The notes beneath the pieces were generated by a model that was given only the letters and a program-made list of their open reading frames with translations, was not told the origin of the DNA and did not search any database. This document shows positions 1 to 7,753 of a stretch of 64,000 bases of DNA, in pieces (the first letter of the stretch is position 1; every line of letters begins with the position of its first letter). The DNA is from MWDV01 sp002070715 (GTDB lineage Bacteria > Verrucomicrobiota > Verrucomicrobiia > Limisphaerales > MWDV01), in contig DAONTI010000006.1 of assembly GCA_035411585.1 (NCBI GenBank), forward strand, positions 74,872 to 138,871, read 5' to 3'. A program made the position numbers and the translations under genes.

Positions 1-208
1 TGGCTTCCACGTCCAGTTCGAGTTGCCGGCGCTCGGCTTCCAACTCCATGACGCGTTGCTTCCCGGCCTCGTGCGCGGCTTGCGCCGCCGCCAGCCGCTG
101 TCCCAAGGCTTGGCGTTCGGGTTCGATGCGGGCCAGTTCCGATTCGGTGCGGCGGATGTGGCGGTCGCGGTTTTGCAGAATCAACAGTTTCTCAATGGCC
201 TCAAGCAT
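1..208 (-). CDS. N-terminus of a coiled-coil protein (zinc-ribbon family?), cut by the window edge
   Basis: Reading leftward from an ATG at 208-206, 69 codons stay open to the window edge. The start reads MLEAIEKLLILQNRDRHIRR and is followed by a Glu/Arg/Ala/Leu-rich stretch without Pro or Gly breaks beyond one point, i.e. a long helix or coiled coil. This is the pattern at the start of the bacterial C4-type zinc-ribbon coiled-coil proteins (old name DUF164), whose cysteines would lie beyond the edge. The family assignment is inference; the helical partial gene is what is seen. It is divergent from the HU-like gene at 407. Confidence 0.6.
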   Translation of the reverse strand, partial: MLEAIEKLLILQNRDRHIRRTESELARIEPERQALGQRLAAAQAAHEAGKQRVMELEAERRQLELDVEA

Positions 209-406
209 GTAACGCGCACAGGCTACCGGGGGAAGCCGGTCAAGTCAATGCGGGCGCCGCAATCCGTCCCGGGCGCGGCGCTCGACCGCCAGTTTTTCCC
301 AAGTTTTTTCATCTTTTCCACTTGCGTCCGCCGCTGGGCGCGCTTAAATGGACGCGCAATTCGGACAAGTTTAACCGAACAAAAATCAAACACACAAAAA
401 AATCGT

Positions 407-694
407 ATGGCAAAAGCACTGTCAAAATCGCAGGTCGCATCCGTCCTGGCCGAGAAGGTTGGCATCACCAAGAAACAAGCGGTGCAGTTTCTGGATGAGC
501 AGGCCGCTCTCGCTTACAAGAACGCCAAAAACACTTTCACGCTGCCCGGCCTCGGCAAGCTGGTCCTCGTGAACCGCAAAGCCCGTGTCGGTCGGAATCC
601 GATGACGGGAGAAAGCATCAACATCCCCGCCAAGCGGGTCGTCAAATTCCGCATCGCCAAAGCCGCGAAGGACGCCATTCTCGGCACCAAGTAA
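407..694 (+). CDS. HU-family DNA-binding protein
   Basis: 95 residues, the usual HU/IHF length. HU dimers bend and compact DNA. The N-terminal helices start MAKALSKSQVASVLAEKVGI; the beta-arm segment carries the family signature (GKLVLVNRKARVGRNPMTGE, with the R-x-G-R-N-P turn), followed by I-x-I-P-A-K and a basic C-terminal helix. The longer frame running back to position 23 is not needed: the family start is the ATG at 407, preceded by an A-rich segment. A weak sigma70-like pair (TTGCGT at 322-327, TTAAAT at 344-349) lies ~60 bp upstream. A strong terminator follows the stop codon. HU versus IHF subunit cannot be decided here. Confidence 0.93.
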   Translation: MAKALSKSQVASVLAEKVGITKKQAVQFLDEQAALAYKNAKNTFTLPGLGKLVLVNRKARVGRNPMTGESINIPAKRVVKFRIAKAAKDAILGTK

Positions 695-710
695 ATTACG
701 TCTGTGCACC

Positions 711-742
711 GGGCACTCTGAGGGTTCAGGGTGCCCTTTTTT
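711..742 (+). terminator. Rho-independent terminator of the HU-like gene
   Basis: An 11-bp stem (711-721 pairs with 726-736, one G-T wobble) closes a GGGT loop and is followed directly by a run of six T (737-742). It starts 17 bp after the HU stop codon. Confidence 0.9.
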
Positions 743-800
743 ATTTACCGCGGACCACGGGGACATTCCCCCCGGCGGCGGCGGACGGAATTATTCGACG

Positions 801-1766
801 ATGAAAATTGGCGTGGTCGGCTGCGGCGCCGTGGGCAGTTATTACGGCGCGCAACTCGGGCGGACGGACGCGGAGGTGTGGTTTCTGTTGCGCTCCGACT
901 ACGACGTGGTCCGGGAACGCGGCGTGTGGATCCGCAGTCCGCGCGGCGATTGGCACGCGCGCCCGCAATGCGCCACGCACCCCGAAGAAATTGGCGTGTG
1001 CGACCTGGTTCTCGTGGCGTTGAAAACCACCGCCAACCATGTCCTTCCTGAGTTGCTGCCGCCGTTGATCGGCCCGCATACGACGGTGTTGACGTTGCAA
1101 AACGGACTGGGCAACGAGGCGGCGCTCGCCCGCGTGATTCCAGCCCGGCAAATTCTGGGCGGGCTTTGCTTCGTCTGCCTTAACCGGGTGGCGCCGGGCG
1201 TCATTCAACACACCGACCACGGGCAGATCGTTCTGGGCGAATATGAGCGCCCGCCGGAAGCGCGCACGTTCGCTCTGGCCGAGCGGTTTCAACGCGCCGG
1301 CGTGCCGTGCGAAGTAACCCCGGACCTCGCGCGCGCGCACTGGGAAAAACTGGTATGGAACATTCCTTTCAACGGCTTGGGCGTCGCCGGTATCGCGGGC
1401 TTTGACGCGGTCATCCGCGGAGAATACCCGCCGCAATCCGGCACGCCAACGGGACGGTGTCTGCCCACGGATACGTTGCTGGCGGATCCGCGTTGGGCGG
1501 GACTGGTCAGGGAACTCATGGAGGAAGTCATTGCCGCGGCGAGCGCCCTCGGCCTTCCGGTGGCGGCATCCCATGCGGACAAACTTCTTGCGCTCACCCG
1601 CACGATGGGCGCTTACCGGGCGTCCACGTTGCAGGATTTTGAAAAGGGATTGCCCTTGGAATTGGACAGCTTGTTCCGGGAACCGCTGCGGCAAGGTCAG
1701 GCCGCCGGGGTGGCCATGCCCCGGTTGCAGGCCATGTGCCGGGTCTTGGAAAAACTGACGTCGTAG
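801..1766 (+). CDS. panE: 2-dehydropantoate 2-reductase (ketopantoate reductase)
   Basis: 321 residues, typical for the PanE/ApbA family, which reduces ketopantoate to pantoate with NADPH in the cytosol (pantothenate/CoA synthesis). The dinucleotide-binding motif is at the extreme N-terminus (GCGAVG, residues 7-12). Further family features are the VALKTT segment (Lys75), the QNGLGNE segment (~100-106), and HWEKLVWN with the expected catalytic lysine (Lys183) and Asn187. The C-terminal domain is all-helical. An insertion-like stretch at ~208-225 (PPQSGTPTGRCLP) is longer than usual. Family members of unknown substrate exist and no other pan gene is nearby, so the exact substrate is inferred. 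Confidence 0.9.
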   Translation: MKIGVVGCGAVGSYYGAQLGRTDAEVWFLLRSDYDVVRERGVWIRSPRGDWHARPQCATHPEEIGVCDLVLVALKTTANHVLPELLPPLIGPHTTVLTLQNGLGNEAALARVIPARQILGGLCFVCLNRVAPGVIQHTDHGQIVLGEYERPPEARTFALAERFQRAGVPCEVTPDLARAHWEKLVWNIPFNGLGVAGIAGFDAVIRGEYPPQSGTPTGRCLPTDTLLADPRWAGLVRELMEEVIAAASALGLPVAASHADKLLALTRTMGAYRASTLQDFEKGLPLELDSLFREPLRQGQAAGVAMPRLQAMCRVLEKLTS

Positions 1767-1836
1767 TATCGGAACGCACCGCAGAGGTGGCGGCCTCTCT
1801 ACAGCGTAGAACGGGGCAACGCAGATCCGATCCGCA

Positions 1837-3873
1837 TCAAGGCGCGGCGGGTTTCTCCGGCGGAGGGGATTTGCGCAGCCCGGGCGGCGTGGGCCGGTAA
1901 AAACGCACGGTGATGCCCGCCTCGTTGGCGTCCGCGGAGGTGACAGTGTGATAGAAATACTTCGCGACGGTTTCCCATGCCGGAAGCAGCGTAAAGTCGC
2001 ACCAGTCCAACACCCCCACGCCTTCCGCAATCAACGCCAGCGGCGCCGGAAGCCAACCGCTCAGGTCAAAATCCTCGGCGTCTTCCGCGTCTTCCTTGGC
2101 GGTTTCCCACAACCAGCGGGCGCGGTCCGCCGTATTTTCGTAGGCCAACCAGCCTCCTGCCGCCCCGCCGGCTTGCTGGATGGAATCGCGCAAACCCGCC
2201 GCGTCAAGCAGCGGCTGGGGCGGCGTCTCGAGACTGCGCAACCATTCTTCGACCAATTCCGCCTCCTGGGAAAACCCCACGTAATTCCCACCTGCGGCAT
2301 AATGCAATTTCTGCGGTCCGCCGGAGGGATCATCCGACCGCCCCAACGTCGGCGGCGTGACGGTATAAATTTTGCGCCCGAGGAAATCGCGTTCCAAGGC
2401 CGGCGTGCTGACCGCGAACAAATTCCGCAAGGTCACGGCCAGCTTGGTGGCGTGGGGGGAACCGATGAGCACGACCGAGGGCGCGTCTTCCAGTTGCATG
2501 AACTCCGGATCAGGGGGCGACTTCTGCCATCGGATCCAATCGTCTCCCAAGCTGCTGATCAGGTCCTTGCGCACGTCGAATCGGGCATCGCGTTCCTTGC
2601 CCGCGCGATCGGCGGTTTGCAGAAAAAAGTTCAGCACGTTGAGAAACTGGGGGGAAATCTCGCCCGCCATTTTTTCCAGCACCGCCCAGGCTTTCGGCCC
2701 GTCAATGCGCAAACGCTGAAACTTCAGCACATCCGCCGGCACGAAAGGCGGTGGCGCGGCGTCCTGGGACTCGGTGGCGAGTAATTTGAAAAGCCCGCTG
2801 CGTTCGGCTGCCGGCGCGGCCAGATGAACCTGCAACATCCGGCCGACAGGTGTGTCCCGATAATGCGCGGCCACGGTGTTCAAACCGTTGAAGCCGGCGG
2901 CCCGCAGCAAGGCGGGAATCTCCAGCGCGGAAGACGTCTCCCGATCCGTGGACGCCGGGGCCTCCTCGATTTTACGCAACGCGTCCATCAAACGCCGGGC
3001 GTGGACCCAGACATACGCCGGCGTGTCTCGCAACTGCGCCGGCCAATCCGCCTCGAAAGCCGGCACCCCAGCCAAGGTGGGCGCATTCCCGCCGGTCAAC
3101 CGCGTCATCACTTTGTCCACCACCCGCGGCGAAGTGCCGAGGATGAGCAGGGATTCAAACTGGCCCACGACCAGTTCCACCGATTTGGCCGGCGGCGCTT
3201 CGGCGTCCGGATCCTGTTCCGTCCGCCGTTCCGGCAGGAACGATTGCAACATCGCCGGGAGGTTCTCCCGGGAGACCTGCAGCATCATAAACTCGACGTC
3301 GCGGATTTTTTCGGTGCGCACGGCTTTCCCCGTTTCGACCCATTGCTGGCGCACCGCAGCCAGATTGGTCCGGAGTTGATCGCTTTGATCCCGGGTATCG
3401 AGCAACAACAAAAAAGCGGGGGAAGTATTGGTTATTCCGTCCCAGCCATCCTGGGTCAACGCGAACACCAACTGCCCTTGGAGCAACGTCGTGTAGTCGC
3501 GGAAACGAATGCCCAAGTCGCGCTCCAGTGGTTTTACGAATTCCTCCTGACAACGCGCCATGAACTCATCGCGAAAAGATTTCATGACCGGCGCCCGCCA
3601 AAACTGACCCAGCGGCGCCTGTTCAATCAATCGCCCCACTTGGACGCAATCCGGCACGCATCCAACCACAAGCGTATCATCGGGCAACAATTGCTCTGCG
3701 GACGGCACCGGCGCGGCGAGCAGAAACGGGGAAGCAACGCCCCAGAGCAGACCGGCAAACCCAATGATCCAGCGCCCGGAGCGAAGCCAGCAAGCGGGAG
3801 GAAACAGGGGACGCATCATGATGGATTTTCGTATCATTCCCAGAGGCAGCGGCGGCCAGTGTTGCGGATTCAT
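1837..3873 (-). CDS. large exported protein of unknown function
   Basis: 678 residues from the first ATG. A signal peptide runs about residues 20-55 (basic start, then WIIGFAGLLWGVASPFLL, cleavage near AAP), so the methionines at ~19-20 are also credible starts. The mature part alternates beta-rich and helical segments without cysteine clusters and reads like the large periplasmic proteins with duplicated beta domains common in Verrucomicrobia. It resembles in style the lipoprotein at 54802 (repeated assessments of value/limit type segments), but I recognise no catalytic motif. Its start codon overlaps the stop of the small ORF at 3870-4094 (ATGA), suggesting coupled translation. It faces panE tail to tail across 70 bp. 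Function unknown. Confidence 0.85.
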   Translation of the reverse strand: MNPQHWPPLPLGMIRKSIMMRPLFPPACWLRSGRWIIGFAGLLWGVASPFLLAAPVPSAEQLLPDDTLVVGCVPDCVQVGRLIEQAPLGQFWRAPVMKSFRDEFMARCQEEFVKPLERDLGIRFRDYTTLLQGQLVFALTQDGWDGITNTSPAFLLLLDTRDQSDQLRTNLAAVRQQWVETGKAVRTEKIRDVEFMMLQVSRENLPAMLQSFLPERRTEQDPDAEAPPAKSVELVVGQFESLLILGTSPRVVDKVMTRLTGGNAPTLAGVPAFEADWPAQLRDTPAYVWVHARRLMDALRKIEEAPASTDRETSSALEIPALLRAAGFNGLNTVAAHYRDTPVGRMLQVHLAAPAAERSGLFKLLATESQDAAPPPFVPADVLKFQRLRIDGPKAWAVLEKMAGEISPQFLNVLNFFLQTADRAGKERDARFDVRKDLISSLGDDWIRWQKSPPDPEFMQLEDAPSVVLIGSPHATKLAVTLRNLFAVSTPALERDFLGRKIYTVTPPTLGRSDDPSGGPQKLHYAAGGNYVGFSQEAELVEEWLRSLETPPQPLLDAAGLRDSIQQAGGAAGGWLAYENTADRARWLWETAKEDAEDAEDFDLSGWLPAPLALIAEGVGVLDWCDFTLLPAWETVAKYFYHTVTSADANEAGITVRFYRPTPPGLRKSPPPEKPAAP

Positions 3874-4094
3874 GGGGCTGACGAGGCAGGCGCTGGCAGG
3901 TCGCCGTTACGAATGATTTTGGCAAGCTGCGCGCGGAGCACAGCCAGAACCGTGTAATCGGGGCCCGCCACCACCGTATCGTGTTTCTCAGCGAAGGCAG
4001 TGCCGATGATCGCTCCCTGCCCCTTCAACTGAAGCGTTTCCACGATGCCGGCGTTCGCCCGCAACCAACTCAGCATGAACCACACGTTCCGCAT
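3870..4094 (-). CDS. small ORF (74 aa) coupled to the exported protein
   Basis: An ATG at 4094 opens a 74-codon frame (start MRNVWFMLSWLRANAGIVET) whose TGA overlaps the ATG of the 678-aa gene. It begins only seven bases after a good sigma70-type -10 box, so it would be nearly leaderless. I do not recognise the family. The ATGA junction and full occupation of the dapF-to-1837 gap support it; the lack of a Shine-Dalgarno and of recognisable homology argue against. The same frame stays open upstream into dapF, which is why the start is uncertain. It may instead be a 5' leader. Confidence 0.45.
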   Translation of the reverse strand: MRNVWFMLSWLRANAGIVETLQLKGQGAIIGTAFAEKHDTVVAGPDYTVLAVLRAQLAKIIRNGDLPAPASSAP

Positions 4095-4100
4095 GAATTG

Positions 4101-4129
4101 ACGATAGAGAAGCCCGCCGGCTTTGACAA
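4101..4129 (-). promoter_or_regulatory. sigma70-type promoter for the small ORF and exported protein
   Basis: On the minus strand TTGTCA (4129-4124) is separated by exactly 17 bp from TATCGT (4106-4101). Transcription would start within a few bases of the ATG at 4094. Consensus agreement is 5/6 and 4/6. Confidence 0.5.
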
Positions 4130-4239
4130 GCAACGCCCCAGCCGCACGAGCATCAAGCCTCCCAACATCGAATCGTAGGAAGAATTGCCGTCCCCAGCCG
4201 AACCAATCGGGCGATCCCTTAATGCAGCCTTCGCCAGCG

Positions 4240-5049
4240 TTAAATGGCGATCTGGCCTTCGAAGACAAACTCCGCCGGTCCGGTCAACCGCACATCATCG
4301 AAATGCGTGCCGTCATCGTGAAAACTCACGCTCAGGATGTCGCCGCCTTGCACGCGAACCTCCACCGGGGAGGTGAATTGGTGAACTCGCGCAGACACCA
4401 GCGCCGCCGCGCTCACGCCCGTCCCACACGCCAAGGTCTCGCCCTCCACGCCGCGCTCGAAGGTGCGCACCCGGATGGCATTCGGCCCCAGCACCTGGAC
4501 AAAATTCACATTGGTTCCCCGTGGACCAAAATGCGGATGATGACGAATTTCCGGGCCGAGTGAGGGCACCATGGCTTGATCGGCGTCGGACACATAAAGC
4601 ACAGCGTGCGGCACCCCGGTATTGACCGAATGCATCGTTACAGGACCGGTGGCGAGGGTCACGGTCTGGTGCAGGCACAGCTCCTGCGGCGCGGTCAGGT
4701 TGACGGTTACTTGCTCGCCCGCAAAGGTGGCTGTGATCACTCCGGCGTCCGTTTCAAAGGTGAAACCCCGCTCGCCGCCGATGATTCGCTGAACGAACCG
4801 CGCAAAGCACCGGGCGCCGTTGCCGCACATTTCGCCGCGGCTGCCGTCCCGATTGAAGAACTGCCACGCCCAGTCCGCCCGACCCGAGGCACACGGAACA
4901 AGGGTCATCAGGCCGTCCGCCCCGATGCCGCGATGACGGTCGCACAAGCGCCGGATTTGCGCGGGCGTCAGCGTTACCCCGCCGTCCCGGTTGTCCAGCA
5001 GGATGAAATCGTTGCCGGCCCCGTTCATTTTGGTGAATGCCAACAGCAT
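4240..5049 (-). CDS. dapF: diaminopimelate epimerase
   Basis: 269 residues. The enzyme converts LL- to meso-diaminopimelate for lysine and peptidoglycan synthesis, by a two-cysteine mechanism without cofactor. Both cysteines are present in their motifs: Cys75 in MCGNGARCFARF and Cys208 in ACGTGVSAAAL. The N-terminal KMNGAGNDF motif and the VNTGVPHAV segment also match. The first codons read MLLAFTKMNG, so the start is fixed to within a residue or two. No other lysine-pathway gene is adjacent; an IS-related segment begins ~120 bp upstream. Confidence 0.96.
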   Translation of the reverse strand: MLLAFTKMNGAGNDFILLDNRDGGVTLTPAQIRRLCDRHRGIGADGLMTLVPCASGRADWAWQFFNRDGSRGEMCGNGARCFARFVQRIIGGERGFTFETDAGVITATFAGEQVTVNLTAPQELCLHQTVTLATGPVTMHSVNTGVPHAVLYVSDADQAMVPSLGPEIRHHPHFGPRGTNVNFVQVLGPNAIRVRTFERGVEGETLACGTGVSAAALVSARVHQFTSPVEVRVQGGDILSVSFHDDGTHFDDVRLTGPAEFVFEGQIAI

Positions 5050-5169
5050 ATGCTGACGCTAGCCGGTCCATCCGCGGGGAGAAAGGGCAAAGTCAGGTCT
5101 GTAAACGAATTACCCGCGCCTCACCCCTTCTCAGGACGCCACCCGCACCCTGCCCAAGGATGTTAATCC

Positions 5170-5198
5170 TGTCAAAACTCTTTAGAAATGTCCCCTTA
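5170..5198. repeat. orphan copy of the ISNCY-type element's outer end
   Basis: 28 of 29 bases match the left end of the complete element at 8605-8633 (both start TGTCAAAACTC and continue TTAGAAATGTCCCCTTA; the only difference is T versus G after CTC). The match stops exactly where the IS5-type inverted repeat starts. This is a relic end of a second copy or the product of a one-ended event. Confidence 0.7.
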
Positions 5199-6079
5199 GA
5201 GCCTGTTTGAAAAGTCATGACTTTGCGGCGAGTCGTGCGACCATGAGGCGGATCATGGCCAGGTAGACCCTGGATTCGCCAGTCTGCGCCTGGCGTTCAT
5301 AATCGCGGCTCAGGCGACGATAACGGTTGAGCCAGCCCAACGTGCGTTCCACCACCCAGCGGTGGGGCAATACTTTGAACGTGTGCGCCTCCGTGCGTTT
5401 GACGATCGCCACCGTGCAACGCCACACCGTCCGCGCCCACGCCACCCGGGCTCCGGCATAGCCGCCATCGGCCCAGATATGCTTGATGCGCCGCCGGGTG
5501 CGTCGGCCAAAATGTTGGTCCAAGAGTTGTCGCGCGCCGTCGCGATCCTGAATGTTGGCCGGCAGCACCCGCACCCGCAAGACCAGCCCCAAGGTGTCCA
5601 CCAGCAGATGGCGTTTGCGACCGTTGATCTTCTTGCCTGCGTCGTAACCGCGCGCCGCGCTGCATTCACTGCTCTTGACACTCTGGCTATCCACAATCGC
5701 CGCGCTGGGTTGAGCGTGGCGCTTCGCAGCCCGTCGCACTTGCTGGCGCAAGCGCGTGTGGATCGTCTCCCAGAGCCCGCTCTTTTTCCACATCCGAAAG
5801 TAGTGATAGACCGTGCCCCAGGGCGCAAAGTCTTTGGGCAGGTTGCGCCATGGGCAGGAGGTCCGCACCAGATAGAACATCGCGTTGAGCAGTTCACGGT
5901 AACTATGCACGCGCGGCCGTCCGGTTGGGGCTGGCTTGGGAAAAAGTTTTGCAGCAGTTGCTATTCGCGGTCACTCAGATCAGTCGGATATCGCATCCCC
6001 AGCGTACTGCGACAAGGAACGCCAAAAGTACAGCCTTTTTCGCGATTTTTTCAACTTTTTTGACTTTTCAAACAAGCTC
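5199..6079 (-). mobile_element. IS5-family insertion sequence (~0.88 kb)
   Basis: Terminal inverted repeats GAGCCTGTTTGAAAAGTCA (5199-5217) and its complement at 6061-6079 agree at 18 of 19 positions and enclose one transposase. The flanks are TTA on the left and TGA on the right, so no clean target duplication is visible. The partial match can be extended outward (CCTTAGAG versus CCTCAGAG), so the exact ends may lie a few bases further out. Confidence 0.85.
5215..5910 (-). CDS. IS5-family transposase, N-terminus disrupted
   Basis: 231 residues from a GTG. The DDE domain is complete: Asp in AIVDSQSVKSSE, Asp in IWADGGYAGARV, Glu in WVVERTLGWLNRYRR. The usual N-terminus of this group (MRYPTDLSD-E-W...) is present upstream at 5996-5964 but in another frame, and the codon for the expected Trp is TAG (5963-5961). 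A one-base shift near the TTTTTCCC run (~5940) would also be needed to join it to the main frame. The full-length protein therefore cannot be made as read; whether the GTG product is active is doubtful. The stop codon lies inside the left inverted repeat. Confidence 0.8.
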   Translation of the reverse strand: MHSYRELLNAMFYLVRTSCPWRNLPKDFAPWGTVYHYFRMWKKSGLWETIHTRLRQQVRRAAKRHAQPSAAIVDSQSVKSSECSAARGYDAGKKINGRKRHLLVDTLGLVLRVRVLPANIQDRDGARQLLDQHFGRRTRRRIKHIWADGGYAGARVAWARTVWRCTVAIVKRTEAHTFKVLPHRWVVERTLGWLNRYRRLSRDYERQAQTGESRVYLAMIRLMVARLAAKS

Positions 6080-6091
6080 TGAGGTTTCAAG

Positions 6092-6640
6092 GTGAGAGCG
6101 CGTCGCAAATTCATTATCGTTGGGATCATCGTCATTGTTGCGATGGCAATAGTGCTCCCGGCGGTTCATGTCTGTCGTGATTGGGCGTTCGTCGACCGCA
6201 ACACCGGTTCACGGAAGGGGTATCGCGATTAGTCCTTGGGATGGCGCAGTGGTTCGTGGTATCGAGAGTCCGCAATCGAGACGTTCATGCGCTCCGAGTA
6301 TCCTGCCGAGTTTCAGCAGGACTGGGTGAGTTATGCCGGCACTGGACGGAATATCTTCGGCAGTGCGATTCTTACCGGGCACGGAAGACCAGGGCCGATT
6401 ATTTTGCTCAAGCCCGAGGCCATTGATGGCTATTGCCAGACCGCATCAAGGGCTGAGAAGCACGGTCTCTATGATGTGTTCGCCAGCGGCGACGAAGCGA
6501 AGATTCGGGAGCTGGTTGATCAGATCAGCGAGGTGAGTATGACGTCACGGAAGACCGAACCAGGCGGTGCAGCGAATCGGAGCCAGCCGATTCGCGTTGA
6601 AACAAATCGAACGTCAGTGACGGCTGGCTCCGATCGCTGA
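6092..6640 (+). pseudogene. small exported/membrane-anchored protein gene with an in-frame TAG
   Basis: From a GTG at 6092 the frame encodes a basic start, a hydrophobic segment (FIIVGIIVIVAMAIVLPAV, residues 7-25) and DWAFVDRNTGSRKGYRD, then TAG at 6230-6232. The same frame continues with SLGWRSGSWYRESAIE and about 85 further coherent residues, ending near RELVDQISE. The halves read as one protein of a hypothetical Verrucomicrobia family with the motif DRNTGSRKGYR. TAG is a normal stop in this genome (panE ends with it), so this is most likely a nonsense mutation. The last ~35 codons run into the palindrome at 6570-6639 and look non-native. Confidence 0.65.
6570..6639. repeat. long imperfect palindrome, possible recombination site
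   Basis: CAGCGAATCGGAGCCAGCC (6570-6588) is complementary to 6622-6639 with a single unpaired base. The left arm also contains its own 9-bp hairpin (GCGAATCGG/CCGATTCGC, 6572-6595). It lies between two small hypothetical genes on the same strand, as cassette recombination sites do, but I do not find a clean pair of RYYYAAC/GTTRRRY core boxes. Confidence 0.5.
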
Positions 6641-6662
6641 CCTTTGCGCTCGCTACTCGACC

Positions 6663-6818
6663 ATGAATCTCGATTCACCGCGTTCTTTTCTTCGAGCTGG
6701 CACAGGTATCGTGGTAGTCGGGTCGGCGCTGGCGTTGTTGTTCGGCTTGTCGTTCCTCCGAGTTCCAGAGGGTGCGTCAATTCGCCCGATGGAGGCTGGA
6801 GTCTTATTGATCGTTGCA
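6663..6818 (+). pseudogene. 5' part of a small membrane-protein gene split by the IS630-type element
   Basis: ATG at 6663 opens MNLDSPRSFLRAGTGIVVVG, a first membrane segment (IVVVGSALALLFGLSFL), and PMEAGVLLIVA, where the frame runs into the inserted element and stops after one more codon. The continuation SVVAGITFFTFLGGLL lies beyond the element at 7757, in the frame expected after GTT GCA. The intact protein would have been about 115 residues with three or four membrane segments. Family unknown. Confidence 0.65.
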
Positions 6819-6860
6819 TAATATAGTGAATACGATTACCCTTTTCCCGTCCAAGACGAT

Positions 6861-7391
6861 ATGGGTAATCCCAAAGGTGTGAAACGAGACTTCGCTGCGC
6901 TGGAACAGCGGCGTATGCAGGCGGCCAAACTCTTCGCGCGCGGCGTTTCCAAAGCTGAGGTGGCAAGGCGGTGTCGCGTGAGCAACCAGTCCGCCGGACG
7001 CTGGCATGCGGCTTGGGCGGAGGGCGGCTGTCAGGCCCTCAAACATCCCGGACGGGCCGGTCGCAAAGCCCGCCTTCAACCGCTGGAACGCGTCCAATTG
7101 GCGGCCGACCTTCAAAGCGGGCCGGAGCAAACGCTCGGCCACGCGACGGCGCTCTGGACCTTGCCGCGCATCGTGGCGTTGATTGGCCAACGCTTCGGGC
7201 ACCGGTATTCCACCGCCCAAGTCAGTCGGCTGCTGCGGCAGATGGGCTGGAGTTGCCAGAAGCCCGCCCGGCGGGCCTTGGAACGGGACGCGCAAGCCAT
7301 CCGCCGCTGGAAACAACGCCGCTGGCCAGCCATTAAAAAAAAGCCCGCCGGCAAAGGCGAACCATCGTCTTCCTCGACGCAAGCGGGTTGA
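6861..7391 (+). CDS. IS630-family transposase, frame 1 (helix-turn-helix part)
   Basis: The frame encodes the N-terminal DNA-binding half: residues ~20-55 (LFARGVSKAEVARRCRVSNQ) form a helix-turn-helix, followed by the linker and the RYSTAQVSRLLRQMGWSCQK segment typical of IS630. From the run of eight A at 7335-7342 the frame drifts into a non-native Ser-rich tail. A -1 shift on this run enters the frame that encodes KARRQRRTIVFLDASGLSQR, so the catalytic protein is made by slippage, as is common in IS630. Alone, this product would bind DNA without cleaving. Confidence 0.8.
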   Translation: MGNPKGVKRDFAALEQRRMQAAKLFARGVSKAEVARRCRVSNQSAGRWHAAWAEGGCQALKHPGRAGRKARLQPLERVQLAADLQSGPEQTLGHATALWTLPRIVALIGQRFGHRYSTAQVSRLLRQMGWSCQKPARRALERDAQAIRRWKQRRWPAIKKKPAGKGEPSSSSTQAG

Positions 7392-7735
7392 GTCAGCGCC
7401 CGTATGTCCTGCGCACTTGGGCGCCGCGCGGACAAACGCCCCTCCTGCGCCATCCGGGCGGGTGGAAAAAGCTTTCGGCGGCGGCGGGCGTGACGCGCCG
7501 GGGCTTCTCCTTCCGGCGGTATCCCGGTTCGATTCAGGCGCGGCAGCTGATCCATTTTCTGGGGCATCTCAAGCGCCAGCTGCGTGGCAAAATCCTGCTG
7601 GTGTGGGACCGGTTGGGCGTGCATCGCCGTCGGGCCGTGCGCGACTGGCTGGCGCGGCAAGGCCTGCGGCAAGCCCAACGTCGCAAGGCCACCCTCGTGG
7701 CGGCGTTCTGGAAGCAGGCGGATTTGCACTTCTAA
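7343..7735 (+). CDS. IS630-family transposase, frame 2 (DDE part, incomplete)
   Basis: Read after a -1 slip on the A8G run. First catalytic Asp in TIVFLDASGLSQRPYVLRTW; second Asp in ILLVWDRLGVHRRRAVRDWL. The segment that should carry the third acidic residue (LPAYAPELNPVE-type motif) is missing: the sequence passes directly from RQGLRQAQ to RRKATLVAAFWKQADLHF, which is the usual C-terminal end. The transposase therefore lacks its third catalytic residue, most simply by an internal deletion. A separate start at TTG 7388 is possible but the frame is continuous back to 7343. Confidence 0.75.
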   Translation, partial: ARRQRRTIVFLDASGLSQRPYVLRTWAPRGQTPLLRHPGGWKKLSAAAGVTRRGFSFRRYPGSIQARQLIHFLGHLKRQLRGKILLVWDRLGVHRRRAVRDWLARQGLRQAQRRKATLVAAFWKQADLHF

Positions 7736-7753
7736 ACTCACTATATTATGCAA

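Larger units (their letters stand above)
6814..7753 (+). mobile_element. IS630-family insertion sequence, ~0.94 kb, internally deleted
   Basis: Perfect 16-bp terminal inverted repeats TTGCATAATATAGTGA (6814-6829) and its complement (7738-7753) enclose two overlapping transposase frames. The family normally inserts at TA. Here the interrupted gene is best restored by removing one of two GCA triplets (6816-6818, 7754-7756), so the exact outer boundary is uncertain by a few bases. Confidence 0.8.

Noticed and set aside
23..406. N-terminal extension of the HU-like protein
   Set aside because: Antisense to the coiled-coil gene and non-family sequence.
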